Positions 22,810-31,941 of a stretch of 33,038 nucleotides of DNA are shown here, in pieces (positions within the stretch are counted from its first letter, which is position 1; every line of letters starts with the position of its first letter). Position numbers and translations under genes: made by a program. The notes below the pieces were generated by a model. The model searched no databases. It saw only the letters and a list, made by a program, of their open reading frames with translations, and was not told where the DNA came from. Origin of the DNA: JBOGFI01 sp050743365 (GTDB lineage Bacteria > Actinomycetota > Acidimicrobiia > IMCC26256 > JACDBD01); NCBI GenBank assembly GCA_050743365.1, contig JBOGFI010000162.1:1-33038 (forward strand), given 5' to 3'.

Positions 22810-23757
22810 TCAGTTCTCGCCCCGAAGCCGCGGCCACGCGCTCGTCACGACGGTGTTGAAGTCGTACACCGACCAGCCCAGGGCGTCGGCCTGGCGGCTG
22901 GCGCGCACGAAGCCGTCGTAGTCGGCGGCGGTGGCGCCGTCGCCGATGCCGCCGATCGTGTGCACAGCCGCCTCGCGGTCGTCGAGGTCGGCCCGCAGCC
23001 GGCGCACGTTCTCCTCGGTGTACCGGAACCCCTCGCGGAAGCCCGAGTCCTCACGGCGGTTGGTCCAGTAGCTCATGGGCAGCCAAACGTCGAAGTGGGG
23101 TCGGATTCGTTGCCACGGGAACGAGGGCCAGTACAGGGGGTTCACGACCTCGAGCAGCACCGGCTCGAGCACGATGGCGCCGACCGCGAAGTCCTCGCCG
23201 ACGAGGTCGCGCACACGCTCGGACAAGTCGACGAGCACCTCGTTGCGAAGCTGGAAATCGGGGACCCCCTGGGTCCACTCGATGTCGAGGGCGAGACCGT
23301 CGAAGCGCTCCCCGCCCGACCGGAAACGGTGGATGGCGCCGATGCGCCGCATGTCGGCGTCGAGATCTGCCAGGCGGGGGAGGTACCAGGCCACGACCTC
23401 GACATCGTTCGCGTGCGCCCGCTCCAGGAACACGCCCAGCAGCCCGGGATCGATGGTGGGACCGGGGGAACGGAGATCGTCCTGGGCCGCTTGCAGGTAG
23501 AGAGTGCGCACGCCCAGCGCCGCCATGTCGTCGATGCTGTCCGGGGTGACCGGCGGCGGCTCCCCGCTGTCCTGGAACCCGGGCACGTAGTCGTACACAT
23601 CGACCCAGGTGCCGAGGCCGGTGTAGGGGCTGAGGGCACCAGGGGCGAGCTCCCGTCCGGCGGGCGCGCTCCGGCGCGTGGAACCGTCGTCACACGCGCC
23701 GGCGACGAGGGCGGCGGTCACCAGAGCCGAGGCGAGAACCGCGCGTCGCCGGTGCAC
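22810..23757 (-). CDS. Secreted or lipoprotein glycosidase-like (TIM-barrel) protein
   Basis: The 315-residue product has an N-terminal export signal: RRR, a hydrophobic stretch, then LVAGACDDG. C22 could be lipidated, but the residue at -3 is Ala, so the lipobox is weak. The mature part begins YTGLGTWVDVYDY and looks like a TIM barrel. DGLALDIE (153-160) keeps the spaced D-x-x-x-x-D-x-E pattern of the GH18 active-site strand, with Ala where GH18 has the middle Asp. VWLPMSYW and VHTIGGIGDG are later barrel strands. Hydrolase activity is plausible, not shown. The GTG lies 6 nt behind TAGCGT. Confidence 0.72.
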   Translation of the reverse strand: MHRRRAVLASALVTAALVAGACDDGSTRRSAPAGRELAPGALSPYTGLGTWVDVYDYVPGFQDSGEPPPVTPDSIDDMAALGVRTLYLQAAQDDLRSPGPTIDPGLLGVFLERAHANDVEVVAWYLPRLADLDADMRRIGAIHRFRSGGERFDGLALDIEWTQGVPDFQLRNEVLVDLSERVRDLVGEDFAVGAIVLEPVLLEVVNPLYWPSFPWQRIRPHFDVWLPMSYWTNRREDSGFREGFRYTEENVRRLRADLDDREAAVHTIGGIGDGATAADYDGFVRASRQADALGWSVYDFNTVVTSAWPRLRGEN

Positions 23758-23763
23758 GTCGCA

Positions 23764-23839
23764 ACGCTAGAGCGACGGGAGGCGAGCCTGGCCGCGGCCG
23801 AGGCTCACATTCGTCACGGTCCGGGCACCCCCTTAAGCT
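23764..23839. promoter_or_regulatory. Divergent leaderless promoters of the glycosidase-like and membrane-protein genes
   Basis: TAGCGT (minus, 23769 to 23764) lies 6 nt before the GTG at 23757. TAAGCT (plus, 23834-23839) lies 7 nt before the GTG at 23847 but only 1 nt before an alternative GTG at 23841. The second box therefore favours 23847 as the start of the membrane protein. Confidence 0.5.
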
Positions 23840-23846
23840 CGTGAAG

Positions 23847-24554
23847 GTGTCGACACCCGGCCCAGCCTCTGGGCACGTTGGCGGGGCTGCGCTGGGGGCG
23901 CGGCTTCTCCGGTCTGCCGAGCGTGTGAGCGGGTGTCGGCTCGCGCTCGTCCTCGGCGCATGTATCGCCGTCGTCGTGGGCATTGGCGCGCTCCAGCTCG
24001 CCACGTCGGGCACGGGCGGCGAAACCGCGGGTGGGGCGATCCGCGGCTTCGACCTTGCGGGCGAGGTGAACGTGCCCGCCACCTTCTCCGCGGCACTCCT
24101 CGGTCTGGCATCCGTGCTCGCGTTCGCCCTGTCCCGCGTGGCGTCCGACCCGAGCTTGCGGTCGGGCGTGCTCGCTGCGTTCGGTGCGCTGCTCGCCTTC
24201 CTCGCCGTCGACGAGCTCATCCGGGTACACGAACGCCTCGCGGCGTTGAGCGAGATCGAGTGGCAGCTGATCTACCTGCCAGTGGGACTCGTCGGCGCGG
24301 CGCTGTTCGCGTTGCTATGGCGAGGGCTACGGCGGTTCCGGCCCAGCGACCTTCTGCTGCTCGCGGCGGCCGCGGCATGGTTGGTGTCGCAGGCGGTGGA
24401 GCGGACGCAGCACACGCCTGGTGGACGGCTCACCCGATCGTGGACGATCGTGCCCGAGGAGGCCCTCGAGATGATCGGCTCGACGCTACTCGTCCTCGCG
24501 TTCTTCACCGCCCTGCAGTCCGCTGCCCGCCGGCGCGGTCACGTACTGTCCTGA
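23847..24554 (+). CDS. Six-helix integral membrane protein of unknown function
   Basis: No family was assigned with confidence. The 235-residue protein has about six membrane segments: LALVLGACIAVVVGIGALQLA, TFSAALLGLASVLAFAL, GVLAAFGALLAFLAVDEL, LIYLPVGLVGAALFALLW, LLLLAAAAAWLVSQAV and STLLVLAFFTALQ. Helix 3 ends in DELIRVHERL; a DE...HE motif at this place recurs in several unrelated-looking bacterial membrane families of unknown role and could be a metal or proton site. The start at 23847 follows the leaderless spacing rule; a GTG two codons earlier is possible. Its 3' end overlaps atpC by 16 bp. Confidence 0.65.
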   Translation: MSTPGPASGHVGGAALGARLLRSAERVSGCRLALVLGACIAVVVGIGALQLATSGTGGETAGGAIRGFDLAGEVNVPATFSAALLGLASVLAFALSRVASDPSLRSGVLAAFGALLAFLAVDELIRVHERLAALSEIEWQLIYLPVGLVGAALFALLWRGLRRFRPSDLLLLAAAAAWLVSQAVERTQHTPGGRLTRSWTIVPEEALEMIGSTLLVLAFFTALQSAARRRGHVLS

Positions 24555-24847
24555 GCGTCCCCCTCGCGGTCGTCGGTGTCGAGGCGGGTGGCATCCGAGA
24601 GCACCGTGACCTTGTCGTCGCGCACCTCGACGAAGCCGCCGTCGACCGAGAAGGCCTCTTCCCCAGCGCCCCCCGGGCCGCCCCCGGGGTGCAGCACTCG
24701 CACCTCGCCCGTCCCCAGCGCGCCCAGGAACGGGATGTGGCCGGGCAGGAAGGCGATCTCGCCGTCGGTGGTGCGGCACACGACCATGTCGGCGTCGCCC
24801 TCGTAGAGGACGCTCTCGGGGGCGACCAGCTCGACTCGCAGCGGCAT
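24539..24847 (-). CDS. atpC: ATP synthase epsilon subunit, lacking the C-terminal helices
   Basis: Epsilon sits on the central stalk. At 102 residues it is about 35 shorter than E. coli epsilon (139). The N-terminal beta-sandwich is complete: VELVAPESVLYEGDADMVVCRTTDGEIAFLPGHIPFLGAL, then FSVDGGFVEVRDDKVTVLSDATR. A Gly/Pro loop (HPGGGPGGAGEE) is inserted before the last strands. After residue 88 only a short acidic tail follows, so the two inhibitory C-terminal helices are missing. The other frames just past the stop show no helical-domain remnant, so this is not a simple frameshift. It starts 3 bp after atpD. Confidence 0.93.
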   Translation of the reverse strand: MPLRVELVAPESVLYEGDADMVVCRTTDGEIAFLPGHIPFLGALGTGEVRVLHPGGGPGGAGEEAFSVDGGFVEVRDDKVTVLSDATRLDTDDREGDAQDST

Positions 24848-24850
24848 CGG

Positions 24851-26293
24851 TTAGCTCTCCTGGAGGGTCTTGTTCTTCTCGAGCACGCTCTCGACCCCGC
24901 CGACGTTGAAGAACGCCTGCTCGGGGACGTCGTCGAGCTCGCCCCTCACGAGCTGCTCGAACGACTCCACTGTCTCCTCGACCGGCACGTAGATGCCGTC
25001 GAGACCGGTGAACTGCTTGCCGACGAAGAACGGCTGCGACAGGAACCGCTGCACCTTGCGGGCCCGGCTGACGATCACCTTGTCCTCCTCCGAGAGCTCG
25101 TCGATGCCGAGGATGGCGATGATGTCCTGGAGCTCCTTGTAACGCTGGAGGACCTCCTGGGTGCGGCGGGCGACCTCGTAATGGCGGTCCCCGACGATCT
25201 CGGGGGCGAGGATCGTCGACGTCGACGCCAGCGGGTCGACCGCCGGGTAGATGCCGAGCGCGGCGATCTGGCGCGACAGCTCGGTGGTGGCGTCGAGGTG
25301 CGCGAAGGTGGTGAACGGCGCCGGGTCGGTGTAGTCGTCGGCCGGCACGTACACCGCCTGGAGCGAGGTGATCGAACGGCCCTTGGTCGACGTGATGCGC
25401 TCCTGGAGCTCGCCCATCTCGTCGGCCAGCGTCGGCTGGTAGCCCACCGCCGAGGGCATGCGGCCGAGCAGGGTCGACACCTCCGAGCCCGCCTGCACGA
25501 ACCGGAAGATGTTGTCGACGAAGAGCAGCACGTCCTGGTTCTTCACGTCGCGGAAGTATTCGGCGACCGTGAGCGCGGAGAGGCCGACGCGCAGCCGTAC
25601 GCCCGGGGGCTCGTCCATCTGGCCGTAGATGAGCGCCGCCTTCTCGATGACGCCCGTCTCCTGCATCTCGAGCCAGAGGTCGTTGCCCTCGCGGGTGCGC
25701 TCGCCCACGCCCGCGAACACCGAGACGCCGCCGTGCTGGGTGGCGACCCGGTTGATCATCTCCATGATGACGATCGTCTTGCCCACCCCGGCTCCGCCGA
25801 ACATTCCGATCTTGCCGCCCTTCACGTAGGGCTCGAGGAGGTCGATGACCTTGATGCCGGTCTCGAACATCTCCTTTCTGGGCTCGAGCTCGTCGAAGGG
25901 AGGAGGGTCGCGGTGGATCTCCCAGCGGTCGTCGATGCCGGTGAGCTCGTCGGCGGGGATGTCGAGCGGTTCACCGATCACGTTGAACACGTGACCGAGG
26001 GTGCCGTCGCCGACGGGCATCGTGATGCCGCGGCCGGTGTTGCGGACGACCGCGCCCCGCGGCAGGCCGTCAGTGGGCTTGAGGCAGATGGCACGCACGC
26101 GGGAGTCGCCGATCTGCTGGGCGACCTCGGCCGTGATCGTGATCGTCTCACCCTCGAGCTCGACGTCCACCTCGAGCGCGTGGTTGATCTCGGGCAGGGC
26201 GTCGGGCGGGAACTCGACGTCGACGACGGGGCCGGCGATGGCGACGACTCGTCCGTCCTTGAGGTCGGTCCCGGGCTCGGCAGTTGCGGTCAT
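24851..26293 (-). CDS. atpD: ATP synthase beta subunit
   Basis: The catalytic F1 subunit, 480 residues. Walker A is GGAGVGKT, followed by GVGERTREGNDLW with the catalytic Glu/Arg pair and the Walker B strand VLLFVDNIFRF. YVPADDYTDPAPFTTFAHLDATTELSR carries the usual loop, and the DELSEEDK stretch is the DELSEED element that contacts gamma. The ATG at 26293 has AGGAG 8 nt before it, and that site overlaps the atpG stop codon. An open frame extends far upstream antisense-free but is just a shadow of atpG. Confidence 0.97.
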   Translation of the reverse strand: MTATAEPGTDLKDGRVVAIAGPVVDVEFPPDALPEINHALEVDVELEGETITITAEVAQQIGDSRVRAICLKPTDGLPRGAVVRNTGRGITMPVGDGTLGHVFNVIGEPLDIPADELTGIDDRWEIHRDPPPFDELEPRKEMFETGIKVIDLLEPYVKGGKIGMFGGAGVGKTIVIMEMINRVATQHGGVSVFAGVGERTREGNDLWLEMQETGVIEKAALIYGQMDEPPGVRLRVGLSALTVAEYFRDVKNQDVLLFVDNIFRFVQAGSEVSTLLGRMPSAVGYQPTLADEMGELQERITSTKGRSITSLQAVYVPADDYTDPAPFTTFAHLDATTELSRQIAALGIYPAVDPLASTSTILAPEIVGDRHYEVARRTQEVLQRYKELQDIIAILGIDELSEEDKVIVSRARKVQRFLSQPFFVGKQFTGLDGIYVPVEETVESFEQLVRGELDDVPEQAFFNVGGVESVLEKNKTLQES

Positions 26294-26304
26294 TCGGTCG
26301 GCTC

Positions 26305-27288
26305 CTAGTTGTTGTCTTGCACGCGCTTGGCGAACAGGTCGGCCCGGCGGCCCTCGACGGTGTCGACGAGCAGGTCCTCGGCGAGCAGGCGCTTGCCCTT
26401 GCGGAGGGCCTCGGCGCCGCCGACGACCTCCATGATCTCGGTCGTGATGGCGTCCTGGCGGGCGCGGTTCATGACCCGGGTGAGGCTCGTGATGAGGTCC
26501 TCGGCGTTGTCGGTGGCCGACTTCATGGCCCGCTGGCGGGCGGCGTGCTCGGAGGCGGCGGCGTTCAGGAGCGCGGCGTAGACCCGTGCCTCCGCGTAGC
26601 GGGGCAGGAGCCGCTCGAGGATGGCCTCGGGCGACGGCTCGAACTCGTACGCGGCCGTGGCGGCCGGCTCCGACTGCTCGTCGCCGCCGACCACGACGTC
26701 GCGGTCGAGCGGCATCAACGGGCGGACGACGACCTCCTGGGTTCCGGCCGAGACGAAGCGGGTGTAGATGAGCTCCACCAGGTCCACCGCGCCGCCGAGG
26801 TAGGCCTCGCGCACGGTGGTGGCGATCCTCCGGGCGTCCTCGTACGAGGGCTGGTCGCTGAACCCGGTGAAGGTGGCGTCGATGCGGAAATTGCGGTAGC
26901 GGAAGTAGCTCTCGGCCTTGCGACCCACGAGGAACAACGCGTAGTCGCGACCCTGCTCGTCCTGCTCCCTCACGGAGCCCTCGGCGGCGCGGATGACCGA
27001 CGAGTTGTACGCGCCGCACAAGCCGCGGTCGGCGGTGAGCACCACGTGACCCACCTTCGCGATCTCGGGACGCGGCGTGAGCAGCGGGCTGTCGACCGCG
27101 GTGCTGGCCGCCCCGAGGTCGCGCACCACCTCGGTGATCTGCTCGCTGTAGGGCACGGCCGCCGCCACTCGGGCCTGGGCTCGCACGATGCGGCTGGCGG
27201 CGATCAGCTCCATGGCGCGGGTGATCTTCTTGGTGGACTGCACGCTGTGGATCCGCCGCCGCAGGATCCTCTCTTGGCCGCCGGCCAT
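26305..27288 (-). CDS. atpG: ATP synthase gamma subunit with C-terminal extension
   Basis: The rotor shaft, 327 residues. The N-terminal helix RRRIHSVQSTKKITRAMELIA, VVLTADRGLCGAYNSSV and the C-terminal helix MKSATDNAEDLITSLTRVMNRARQDAITTEI followed by MEVVGGAEAL are canonical. Most gammas end at or just after GGAEAL; here about 32 more residues follow (RKGKRLLAEDLLVDTVEGRR and ADLFAKRVQDNN), charged and helix-prone. The extension would project from the top of the alpha3beta3 crown. An acidic insert (GGDEQSEP) lies mid-protein. It begins 4 bp after atpA. Confidence 0.95.
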   Translation of the reverse strand: MAGGQERILRRRIHSVQSTKKITRAMELIAASRIVRAQARVAAAVPYSEQITEVVRDLGAASTAVDSPLLTPRPEIAKVGHVVLTADRGLCGAYNSSVIRAAEGSVREQDEQGRDYALFLVGRKAESYFRYRNFRIDATFTGFSDQPSYEDARRIATTVREAYLGGAVDLVELIYTRFVSAGTQEVVVRPLMPLDRDVVVGGDEQSEPAATAAYEFEPSPEAILERLLPRYAEARVYAALLNAAASEHAARQRAMKSATDNAEDLITSLTRVMNRARQDAITTEIMEVVGGAEALRKGKRLLAEDLLVDTVEGRRADLFAKRVQDNN

Positions 27289-27292
27289 CAGC

Positions 27293-28897
<1,605 letters not shown>

Positions 28898-28933
28898 GTC
28901 CTCTTCCTCAGGCTCCTCTTCGGGCTGGCTCAC

Positions 28934-29458
28934 TCAGATCCGTTCCCTCAGCTGGTCCAGACGATGGCGCACGGTCCCGTCGATGACGGTGTCGCCGACG
29001 GTCGCGACCAGGCCCCCGAGCACCGTGGGGTCGACGACGACCTTGACCTCCACCTCCTTGCCGGTGGCCTTCGAGAGCGCCTTGGTCAGGCGCTCGCGCT
29101 GCCGGTCGTCGAGCGGCACCGCGCTGCGTACCTCGGCCACCTCGCGCTTGCGTTCGTGGGCTGCCTTCTCGACGAACCGGTCGACGACGGCGGGGAGGTC
29201 GTGGGCGCGGCCGATGCCGACCACGAACGCGACCAGCGCCGCCGAGGCCGCCAGCGCCTTGCCGCCCATGAGGTCGTCGACCACCGCCATCCGCCGCTCG
29301 GCGGGCAGGGCGGGGTCGGTGAGCGCCATGCGCAGCTCGTCGGAGCCCTCGAAGGTGCGGGCGAACCGGAAGAGGTCGTCCTCCACCGCGCCGAGGACAC
29401 CCTCGGCCTTCGCCACCGCGAGCAGGGCGTCGGCGTACGCGTCGACGCGGTCACTCAT
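28934..29458 (-). CDS. atpH: ATP synthase delta subunit
   Basis: The 174-residue OSCP/delta subunit links b to the top of F1. The N-terminal helical domain (VDAYADALLAVAKAEGVLGAVEDDLFRF) and the C-terminal VDPTVLGGLVATVGDTVIDGTVRHRLDQL are canonical. Unlike mycobacteria, delta is not fused to a second b subunit. Its ATG overlaps the atpF stop (ATGA, 29455-29458). Confidence 0.95.
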   Translation of the reverse strand: MSDRVDAYADALLAVAKAEGVLGAVEDDLFRFARTFEGSDELRMALTDPALPAERRMAVVDDLMGGKALAASAALVAFVVGIGRAHDLPAVVDRFVEKAAHERKREVAEVRSAVPLDDRQRERLTKALSKATGKEVEVKVVVDPTVLGGLVATVGDTVIDGTVRHRLDQLRERI

Positions 29459-30108
29459 CGCTGGCCGTTCCCCACTTCGTTGATGTAGCTCTCGATCAGA
29501 GCGATCTGAGTGTCATGGTCGAGGTTTCGCTCGACCACCTTCTCCGCCAGCTCGATCGTGAGCTCGGCGACCCGGCTCTGCAGGTCGGCCGTGGCCCGGT
29601 CGGTCGCGAGCCGCACGTCCTGCTGGGCACGGTCGCGGATCCCGGCCGCCTCGGCCTCGGCCCGGGCAACGAGGTCGCGGCGCACCTGGTCGGCCGACTG
29701 GCGCGCCTCCTCGATGATCCGCCCGGCCTCGTTGCGGGCGTCGGCGAGCTGCTTGCGGTACTCGGCCAGCTCCGACTCGCCCTCGTTCTTGGCCTGCTCG
29801 GCCCGCTCGAGGTCGGCCCGGATGCGGTCCTCCCGGTTCTGCATCATCTGCCGCACCGGCGGGAGGGCGAACTTCCAGAGGGCCACGAGCAGGATCAGGA
29901 ATGCGGCGCCGCCCCAGAGGATCTCGTTCGTCTCCGGCAGGATCGGGCTCGGCGCCTCCTGGCAGTCGTCGATCGCCTTGCCGTCCTCGAGGAGCTCGAT
30001 GCACTCCTCTTCGGCCTCCCCCGCCGGCTCCGCCTGAGCCGATCCCGGCAGCCCGACGACGGTGACGAGAGCGACCGCGGCCGTGGCCAGTAACACTCGA
30101 ATCCGCAT
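29455..30108 (-). CDS. atpF: ATP synthase b subunit with N-terminal signal peptide
   Basis: The peripheral stator, 217 residues. Unusually, the membrane helix (ILWGGAAFLILLVALWKF, about 63-80) is preceded by a typical Sec signal peptide, MRIRVLLATAAVALVTVVGL then PGSAQA, with a likely cut after A26. The mature N-terminus would then be an acidic extracytoplasmic segment (27-62) with two cysteines, C36 and C49. The long charged helix after the membrane segment (QNREDRIRADLERAEQAKNE onward) is standard b. AGGAG lies 5 nt before the ATG and overlaps the atpE stop. Topology (N-terminus out) fits the role. Confidence 0.92.
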   Translation of the reverse strand: MRIRVLLATAAVALVTVVGLPGSAQAEPAGEAEEECIELLEDGKAIDDCQEAPSPILPETNEILWGGAAFLILLVALWKFALPPVRQMMQNREDRIRADLERAEQAKNEGESELAEYRKQLADARNEAGRIIEEARQSADQVRRDLVARAEAEAAGIRDRAQQDVRLATDRATADLQSRVAELTIELAEKVVERNLDHDTQIALIESYINEVGNGQR

Positions 30109-30116
30109 CGTGGCTC

Positions 30117-30371
30117 CTACGCGAGGATGAAGGAGAGCACGAACCCGAAGAGGGCGAGCGCCTCGGTGAACGCGATGCCGAGGAACATGGTGGTGCGCAC
30201 CATGCCGGCGGCCTCGGGCTGGCGGGCCATGGCGGTGATGGCGTTGCCCACCACCAGGCCGATGCCGATGCCGGGGCCGATGGCGGCGCCGCCGTAGACG
30301 ACGCCCCGGCCGAGGGCGGTGAGGCCGTCGACCAGCTCGCCCGGGTCTTGTTCTGCGAGGAAGCGGAGCAA
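30117..30371 (-). CDS. atpE: ATP synthase c subunit (rotor ring)
   Basis: The 84-residue proteolipid forms the proton-driven ring. Helix 1 has the glycine-rich GGAAIGPGIGIGLVVG, the loop is ARQPEA, and helix 2 carries the ion-binding carboxylate E70 in GIAFTEALALFGF. The residues of sodium-binding rings (Gln in helix 1, Ser after the Glu) are not seen, so protons are the likely ion. The start is TTG; AGGAGGA 6 nt upstream and family length support it. Confidence 0.95.
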   Translation of the reverse strand: MLRFLAEQDPGELVDGLTALGRGVVYGGAAIGPGIGIGLVVGNAITAMARQPEAAGMVRTTMFLGIAFTEALALFGFVLSFILA

Positions 30372-30416
30372 GGGGATTCCTCCTACTCGTTTCTCTTGGC
30401 TCGGTGTCTCTGGTTG

Positions 30417-31190
30417 TTAGTGCTCGGGGTGGATGGACAGGCCGATGTACACGGCGGTGAGGATCGTGAAGATGAACGCCTGCAGGAACGCAACCAGCAG
30501 CTCGAACCCTGTGAGGCCGACCAGCAGCAGGAACGGGAACGGGAGGATGATCACGGTGATGCTCTTGGCGAACAGCGCGGCGGAGAGCACCGCGAAGGTC
30601 ACGAGGATCAGGTGGCCGGCGAGCATGTTGGCGAAGAGTCGGACGGCCAGCGAGAACGGTCGCACCAGGATGTTCGACACGAACTCGATCGGCACCATCA
30701 GCGGCAGCAGGGCCTTCGGGACCCCGGGCGGGACCGTCTGGCTCTTGAGGTAGCCGAAGAAGCCCTGCTTCGCGATCCCGACGATGTTGTAGATGAACCA
30801 AACGAGGATCGCGAGGATGAACGGCACGGCGATGCGGGCGTTCCCCGGGAACTGCACCAACGGCACGATCTCGAAGATGTTGATGAAGAAGATGAAGAAG
30901 AACATCGTCAGCAGGAACGGCAGGTAGCGGAGGCCGTCCGGGCCGATGGTCTGCATGATGATGCCTTCACGGATGAACTCGACGCTCGACTCGGCAAGGT
31001 TCTGAACGCCCTGAGGGACGAGTTGTGCACGGCGTCCGGCGGTGAAAAAGAACACGAGCGTGATCACGACCGCGAGGAAGTAGATGATCGCGGTCTTGTT
31101 GATCGCGAAGGGTGTGCCCTCGAAGGCGATCTCGGGCCACTCGATCAGGTGGCTGACCGGCGGGAACTCGAGCCCGAGCAGCGCGGTCAC
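30417..31190 (-). CDS. atpB: ATP synthase a subunit
   Basis: The 257-residue membrane stator subunit contains the proton half-channels. The essential arginine is R184 in PFSLAVRLFANMLAGH. FFIFFINIFEIVPLVQFPGNARI and LTGFELLVAFLQAFIFTILTAVYIGL are the conserved membrane segments. The GTG start overlaps the stop of the AtpI-like gene (GTGA, 31187-31190). Confidence 0.95.
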   Translation of the reverse strand: MTALLGLEFPPVSHLIEWPEIAFEGTPFAINKTAIIYFLAVVITLVFFFTAGRRAQLVPQGVQNLAESSVEFIREGIIMQTIGPDGLRYLPFLLTMFFFIFFINIFEIVPLVQFPGNARIAVPFILAILVWFIYNIVGIAKQGFFGYLKSQTVPPGVPKALLPLMVPIEFVSNILVRPFSLAVRLFANMLAGHLILVTFAVLSAALFAKSITVIILPFPFLLLVGLTGFELLVAFLQAFIFTILTAVYIGLSIHPEH

Positions 31191-31630
31191 TCCGTCGCTC
31201 CCTTCGGTTCGGCGCGTACGCGATCACGGCGCAGGCCGGGCGCGGCCAGCGTGAGGCTGACGGACCTTAGCTCCCAGAACAGGAGCCCGAGGTGGGCGAC
31301 GAAGAGGGCCAGGCCCAGGGTCACGAGGTCGACCCAGCCGAAGAGGGCGTCGGCGAGGAGCATCGCCGCCAGGAGGGCCCCCATCCGGGCCAGGAACCCG
31401 CCCATGGCGACCACCGCGACCGCGGTGGAGGACCGCCGGGCCGCCCAGCCGAGGCTCGCCGCGGTGGCGAGGAAGTTGACCACCACCAGGCCGAGGCCGA
31501 GGGCGGCGCTGGCGGCGCCGTCGACGCCGCGTGCGAGACCGGCCACGAGGACGACCAACGGCGCCACGTACAGGCCGTGGCGGGCGAGGTCGACAGCGAT
31601 CCGCTTCTCTACCGGCGGCGTCGCGTCCAC
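31187..31630 (-). CDS. AtpI-like membrane protein of the ATP synthase operon
   Basis: A 147-residue protein with about four hydrophobic helices (VAPLVVLVAGL, AALGLGLVVVNFLATAASLGW, ARMGALLAAMLLADALF and LVTLGLALFVAHLGLLFWEL). Position between atpZ and atpB and the helix layout match AtpI/ATP synthase I, an assembly factor for the c ring that may move Mg2+ or Ca2+ together with AtpZ. The GTG at 31630 has an AGGAGG-type site 7 nt upstream and overlaps the previous gene by 22 bp. Confidence 0.75.
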   Translation of the reverse strand: MDATPPVEKRIAVDLARHGLYVAPLVVLVAGLARGVDGAASAALGLGLVVVNFLATAASLGWAARRSSTAVAVVAMGGFLARMGALLAAMLLADALFGWVDLVTLGLALFVAHLGLLFWELRSVSLTLAAPGLRRDRVRAEPKGATE

Positions 31631-31902
31631 GGCTTGCCCTCCTCCTCCGCTTCCACCCGCGCCTGGTACGCGTAGTACGCGCGCACCCCCATCCCGGTGA
31701 CCCCGAGCACCGCGAGCGTCGCCGTCAGCACCGGGGCCGTGTCGAGGCGCCCGTCGAGCCAGAGCCCGAACAGGGCGAACAGCACGGGGGTGACGGCGAA
31801 CTCGATGGCCTGCGCCAGCGCCTCGCCGAACCCGCCGTAGAGCGACCCGCGCACGCCATGGCGGCGCTCCAGCTCGCTCGTGTCGCTCGCTCGATCCGTC
31901 AA
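31609..31902 (-). CDS. AtpZ-like protein, first gene of the ATP synthase operon
   Basis: A 97-residue protein with two membrane helices. ALAQAIEFAVTPVLFALFGLWLDGRLDTAP matches the AtpZ pattern (helix, then G-x-W-LD followed by T-x-P). PVLTATLAVLGVTGMGVRAYYAY is the second helix, and the tail is basic (KPWTRRRR). The family is found at the head of atp operons and is linked to AtpI. The start is uncertain: a TTG at 31902 keeps about 30 nt of leader behind the predicted promoter; a GTG at 31854 (before RGSLYGGFGEAL) is an alternative. Confidence 0.72.
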   Translation of the reverse strand: MTDRASDTSELERRHGVRGSLYGGFGEALAQAIEFAVTPVLFALFGLWLDGRLDTAPVLTATLAVLGVTGMGVRAYYAYQARVEAEEEGKPWTRRRR

Positions 31903-31923
31903 CGTGGCCCGCCTGAGGGGAGC

Positions 31924-31941
31924 TTGTGAATTCGCTCACAA
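31924..31941. promoter_or_regulatory. CRP/FNR-type operator at the atp promoter
   Basis: TTGTGA (31924-31929) and TCACAA (31936-31941) are perfect inverted arms around ATTCGC. This matches the CRP-family consensus TGTGA-N6-TCACA at all ten fixed positions. The centre (31932.5) falls on the transcription start predicted from the -10 box, and the right arm overlaps that box. Binding there should block the atp promoter. The same site lies about 66 bp upstream of the divergent gene at 31999, where it could activate. Confidence 0.65.

Noticed and set aside
24539..24600. Frameshift as the cause of the short epsilon subunit
   Set aside because: The alternative frames past residue 88 and beyond the stop give Gly/Arg-rich sequence with no epsilon helical-domain pattern, so a single indel does not restore it.
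23933..26308. A 791-codon open frame on the plus strand across atpC and atpD
   Set aside because: It is antisense to conserved ATP synthase genes and has no recognisable domain; its length only reflects strong codon bias on the other strand.
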